A stretch of DNA of 63,826 nucleotides from Paracoccaceae bacterium (GTDB lineage Bacteria > Pseudomonadota > Alphaproteobacteria > Rhodobacterales > Rhodobacteraceae), in contig REDZ01000076.1 of the NCBI GenBank assembly GCA_007695345.1, positions 1 through 63,826 of the forward strand, given 5' to 3'. Every line of letters starts with the position of its first letter. Within the stretch, counting starts at the first letter, position 1. The position numbers and the translations under genes were made by a program. Under the pieces are notes generated by a model. It ran no database searches. It was not told the DNA's origin and saw nothing but the letters and a program-made list of their open reading frames with translations. Positions 61,320-63,826 of this stretch are shown here, piece after piece.

Positions 61320-63473
61320 ATGATTTCTGGAATTCGGAGGATTATCTCCCGCGACAGATCGCGGTGCCATGCCAGCGCCGCGGCGCTCGCGCTCGGGCTG
61401 GGGGCCATGGCGCCGCTCGGGGCAGCGGCGCAGGACGGGTTGACCGTGCTGGGCGCGGACGAGCATGGCACGGCAGTCGAGATGGATGCCGCAACCCTGC
61501 TGGAGCGCGCCGCAGAACAGGGCAGCATCCGCATCATTGTCGGGCTCGATACCGATTTCAGCCTTTACGGGGAACTCAATGACGCCGAGCGCAGTTCTCA
61601 GGGCGAGAGGATCGCGGCCGCGCAGTCTCGGGTGATATCCAACCTGTCCGATGATGCGTCCGTGCGCCGTTTCCGCACCATTCCCTTCATGGCGCTGACG
61701 GTCGATGCGACAGACCTGGAGGCCGTTCTGAGCACGCCGGGCATCACCTCGGTGCAAGAGGATATCCCGGATGTCCCGCATATGAACGATACCACCAAGC
61801 CCGATCTGACCCATGCAGGCCCGCTCTGGGCGCAGGGCAGCGCGGGTGAAGGTCATGCTGTCGTGGTGCTGGATACCGGAACGCGACCCAACCATAATTC
61901 CTTCCGCGCCCCCCATCCCATCGGGGCCAAGATCGTCGCGTCGGCTTGCTTTTCCACCGACAGCGCGCAATCGTCCACACTGTGCCCCGGCGGGCGCGAA
62001 CAACTGGTCACGCCCGGTCGTGCCGGGGCCGGGGCCGATTGCGACACCAGCATCTCGGGCTGCGGGCATGGCACCCATGTTGCCGGTATCGCAGTCGGTC
62101 ACCAGGGCGGCAATCACGGTATGGCCCGTGATGCCGATCTGATCCCGATGCAGGTCTTTTCGGATTTTGGCGGACAAGTACTTTCCTACACGGCTGACCA
62201 GATCGCCGCGCTGGAACGGACCCTGATGTGGCGCAACGAATACAACATCGCTGTTGTGAACATGAGCCTGGGCGGAGGCCGGTATTACGATCATTGTGAC
62301 TCTGTTCAGGCACCACGCGCCGCCATCATTGAAAACCTGCGTTCGGTCGGGATTGCCACGGTCATCGCCTCTGGCAACAACGGATACAGCGACTCCATCG
62401 GGGCTCCGGCCTGCATTTCCTCGGCGATCGCTGTTGGCAGCAGCACGAAATCGGACGACGTATCGTGGTTTTCCAACCAGCATACCACGCTTGACCTGAT
62501 GGCGCCCGGCTCTGACATCCGCGCCGCTTCGGCCGATGGACCAAGCCCGCAACTGGAAATCAACAGCGGCACATCGATGGCCGCACCCCATGTCGCGGGT
62601 GGGTTCGCCATGCTCAAATCGCATGACCCCGATGCAAGTGTCACCGAGATCGAGCGCGCGCTGGCCTGCACCGGGATCCCCGTCACACGGGGCGACCAGC
62701 CGCATCCGCGCATCTCGATGACGCGGGCGCGCAATTTCCTGGACAACCCGCATGTCACGCGCGGCTGGGGCTTTGGCAACGAACCGCAGGTCATGGCCTG
62801 GCGCGAAGTGCTGGGGCTGCGGGATCGGGCAGGCAACACGCTGCGCCTGCGCCCGGATCAGGACGCGTCATGGTCCATCGCGCAATCACCATTCTGTGTG
62901 AATGATGTCGTCGTGACCGCACAGCTTATCCGGACCGATCCTGACCCGGATTTTGGCTGGAATACGGGAATGATGCTCAGCTCTGTCATGGATGATGATG
63001 GCAAGATCTCGGGGCTGTTCTTCGGGTTCAACACAATCGGCGGCACAACCACTGCGTCGATCTACGAGGTTGCGGGAACCGATGGCACCCTCCAGGATGG
63101 TCCCGGAACCACGGTGCTGTGCGAAGAAGATATCCCGGCGATCGATATGGACGTGCCGCATGTCATCGAAGCCGTGAAGCAACGCAATAATCTGCGGATG
63201 CGGCTGAACGGTCAGGTGGTGTGCACGGCAACCACCACGCCCGAATTCCGTAACGGTCATGTCGCTGTGGCAATGGCCTCGCCCACAGGCGCTGATGCGG
63301 CTGGTCATCAAACCCGTCTGATCCGCGCAGCTGCCCGTCCGCTGATACAGCGCGACCCGGAGCTGACCATGACAGCCACGGGTCCGTCGATGGGCGGTAC
63401 CCCGCGCACAGGGTCGGAAAGCGACTCCAGCTTTTCGGGACGTTCTGCGGCTGGTGCAGCCAGCATCAACTGA
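61320..63473 (+). CDS. secreted subtilisin-like serine protease (S8)
   Basis: A 717-residue paralogue of subtilase 1. A signal peptide (AAALALGLGAMAPLGAAA) is followed by an I9-like propeptide (IRIIVGLDTDFSLYGEL), a catalytic domain with Asp185 (VVLDTG), His250 (GCGHGTHVAG) and Ser419 (SGTSMAAPHVAG), and the same C-terminal domain (RGWGFGNEPQVMAWRE). The ATG at 61320 has GAGGGG upstream; a GTG three codons before it is also possible. Several Cys residues match between the two paralogues and may form disulphides. It is likely to be exported, possibly by the adjacent T2SS, and to be active. Confidence 0.93.
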   Translation: MISGIRRIISRDRSRCHASAAALALGLGAMAPLGAAAQDGLTVLGADEHGTAVEMDAATLLERAAEQGSIRIIVGLDTDFSLYGELNDAERSSQGERIAAAQSRVISNLSDDASVRRFRTIPFMALTVDATDLEAVLSTPGITSVQEDIPDVPHMNDTTKPDLTHAGPLWAQGSAGEGHAVVVLDTGTRPNHNSFRAPHPIGAKIVASACFSTDSAQSSTLCPGGREQLVTPGRAGAGADCDTSISGCGHGTHVAGIAVGHQGGNHGMARDADLIPMQVFSDFGGQVLSYTADQIAALERTLMWRNEYNIAVVNMSLGGGRYYDHCDSVQAPRAAIIENLRSVGIATVIASGNNGYSDSIGAPACISSAIAVGSSTKSDDVSWFSNQHTTLDLMAPGSDIRAASADGPSPQLEINSGTSMAAPHVAGGFAMLKSHDPDASVTEIERALACTGIPVTRGDQPHPRISMTRARNFLDNPHVTRGWGFGNEPQVMAWREVLGLRDRAGNTLRLRPDQDASWSIAQSPFCVNDVVVTAQLIRTDPDPDFGWNTGMMLSSVMDDDGKISGLFFGFNTIGGTTTASIYEVAGTDGTLQDGPGTTVLCEEDIPAIDMDVPHVIEAVKQRNNLRMRLNGQVVCTATTTPEFRNGHVAVAMASPTGADAAGHQTRLIRAAARPLIQRDPELTMTATGPSMGGTPRTGSESDSSFSGRSAAGAASIN

Positions 63474-63492
63474 GGTCCTGATACACGATTGC

Positions 63493-63530
63493 CGGGCGCC
63501 GGGGTTCATCGACCCCGGCGCCCGTTTTTT
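63493..63530 (+). terminator. rho-independent terminator after subtilase 2
   Basis: CGGGCGCCGGGGT, loop TCATCG, ACCCCGGCGCCCG, then six T: a 13-pair stem. Confidence 0.92.
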
Positions 63531-63604
63531 GTCATGCTGCGACAGCTTGGGCATTGAGCCGGCATCAGCTTCATTCCAATACGCACTCTGTAAAAGTTAT
63601 ATTA

Positions 63605-63826
63605 GGGCCTGTGGACAATCAGGATTCCCATCTGTGCTGATTTCTGATTCAAGCTTCCAAAATGGAGGTTTGAATGAACGATCAGCGGTTCGTGGTGACA
63701 GATGCCCTCTGGAAGCGGCTTGAAGAGCATCTGCCGGGCAAGGCCAGCGATGCGGGGGCCACGGCGAAGGATAACCGTCTGTTTCTGGAAGCAGTCTTCT
63801 GGCGTGTCCGGACAGGGTCGCCTTGG
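63605..63826 (+). mobile_element. left end of an IS5-family insertion sequence
   Basis: A transposase start at 63674 is preceded by a short leader. The end probably lies near GGGCCTGTGGACAATCAGG at 63605, after TTA, which could be the duplicated target. The right end is outside the window, so the terminal repeat cannot be confirmed. Confidence 0.65.
63674..63826 (+). CDS. IS5-family transposase, N-terminal part
   Basis: The first 51 codons only; the frame is open to the window edge. The product reads VTDALWKRLEEHLPGKASD, then ATAKDNRLFLEAVFW and RVRTGSPW, the usual start of IS5-type (IS427-like) transposases with a DUF4096 domain, which in full would continue into a DDE catalytic core. Many elements of this group make the enzyme by frameshifting between two frames; that cannot be judged here. 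Confidence 0.85.
   Translation, partial: MNDQRFVVTDALWKRLEEHLPGKASDAGATAKDNRLFLEAVFWRVRTGSPW

Noticed and set aside
1-63826. tRNA, rRNA, CRISPR array, prophage or integrative element
   Set aside because: I found no cloverleaf-like sequence, spaced direct repeats, phage structural genes or integrase; the only mobile DNA is the IS end at the right edge.

Overview
The window is chromosomal DNA from a high-GC alphaproteobacterium of the Rhodobacterales. The protein families, the reductive pyrimidine cluster with a RutR-type repressor, the cysteine-poor DksA and a recurrent intergenic motif all point that way; genus cannot be fixed from sequence alone. Almost everything is ordinary single-copy chromosomal content. 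The only mobile DNA is the left end of an IS5-type element at the right edge. I see no tRNA, rRNA or CRISPR array.

Layout. (1) 1-9.9 kb: 3' end of ctaD, a DUF2244 protein, an AmpD-type amidase, an Excalibur lipoprotein, gatCA, a phoU-phoB operon with a clear Pho box, a CAP-domain protein and pepN. (2) 9.9-21.5 kb: a reductive pyrimidine catabolism cluster. It contains a pyrimidine/NMT1-type ABC transporter (binding protein, two permeases, ATPase), a VOC protein, dihydropyrimidinase, a carbamoyl-beta-alanine amidase, a beta-lactamase-fold hydrolase, a RutR-like regulator and dihydropyrimidine dehydrogenase (preA, preT). A perfect RutR-type palindrome lies just upstream of the seven-gene operon, so uptake and degradation appear to be switched together by pyrimidines. 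(3) 21.7-28.6 kb: an SLC5-STAC sensor kinase, a small membrane protein, a receiver-only regulator and a ScfR/RamB-like regulator next to accBC; this looks like a short-chain carboxylate sensing module beside fatty acid synthesis. (4) 28.8-37.2 kb: rplY, pth, DUF proteins, a membrane-tethered LuxR-type regulator, trpB, an aspartic protease, an FAD monooxygenase and dksA. (5) 37.4-45.7 kb: a MoxR/VWA locus with a DUF2927 lipoprotein and a 54-residue membrane protein, a DUF4168 protein, two cyclophilins, pgk and ftsB. (6) 45.8-52.6 kb: a ~1,560-residue multi-PAS hybrid kinase, matB and a TPR lipoprotein. (7) 53-63.5 kb: type II secretion genes gspCDEF, followed by two tandem secreted subtilases and then the IS end.

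Most notable observations: an in-frame stop inside the signal peptide of the first subtilase; a Trp/Asp-rich acidic tail on GspC; a T2SS locus without pseudopilins that adjoins two subtilases; three copies of one small palindrome, one of them inside the gatA coding sequence; the RutR operator; a cytosine-rich slippery tract in accB; and perfect inverted repeats upstream of gspC and of the large hybrid kinase.
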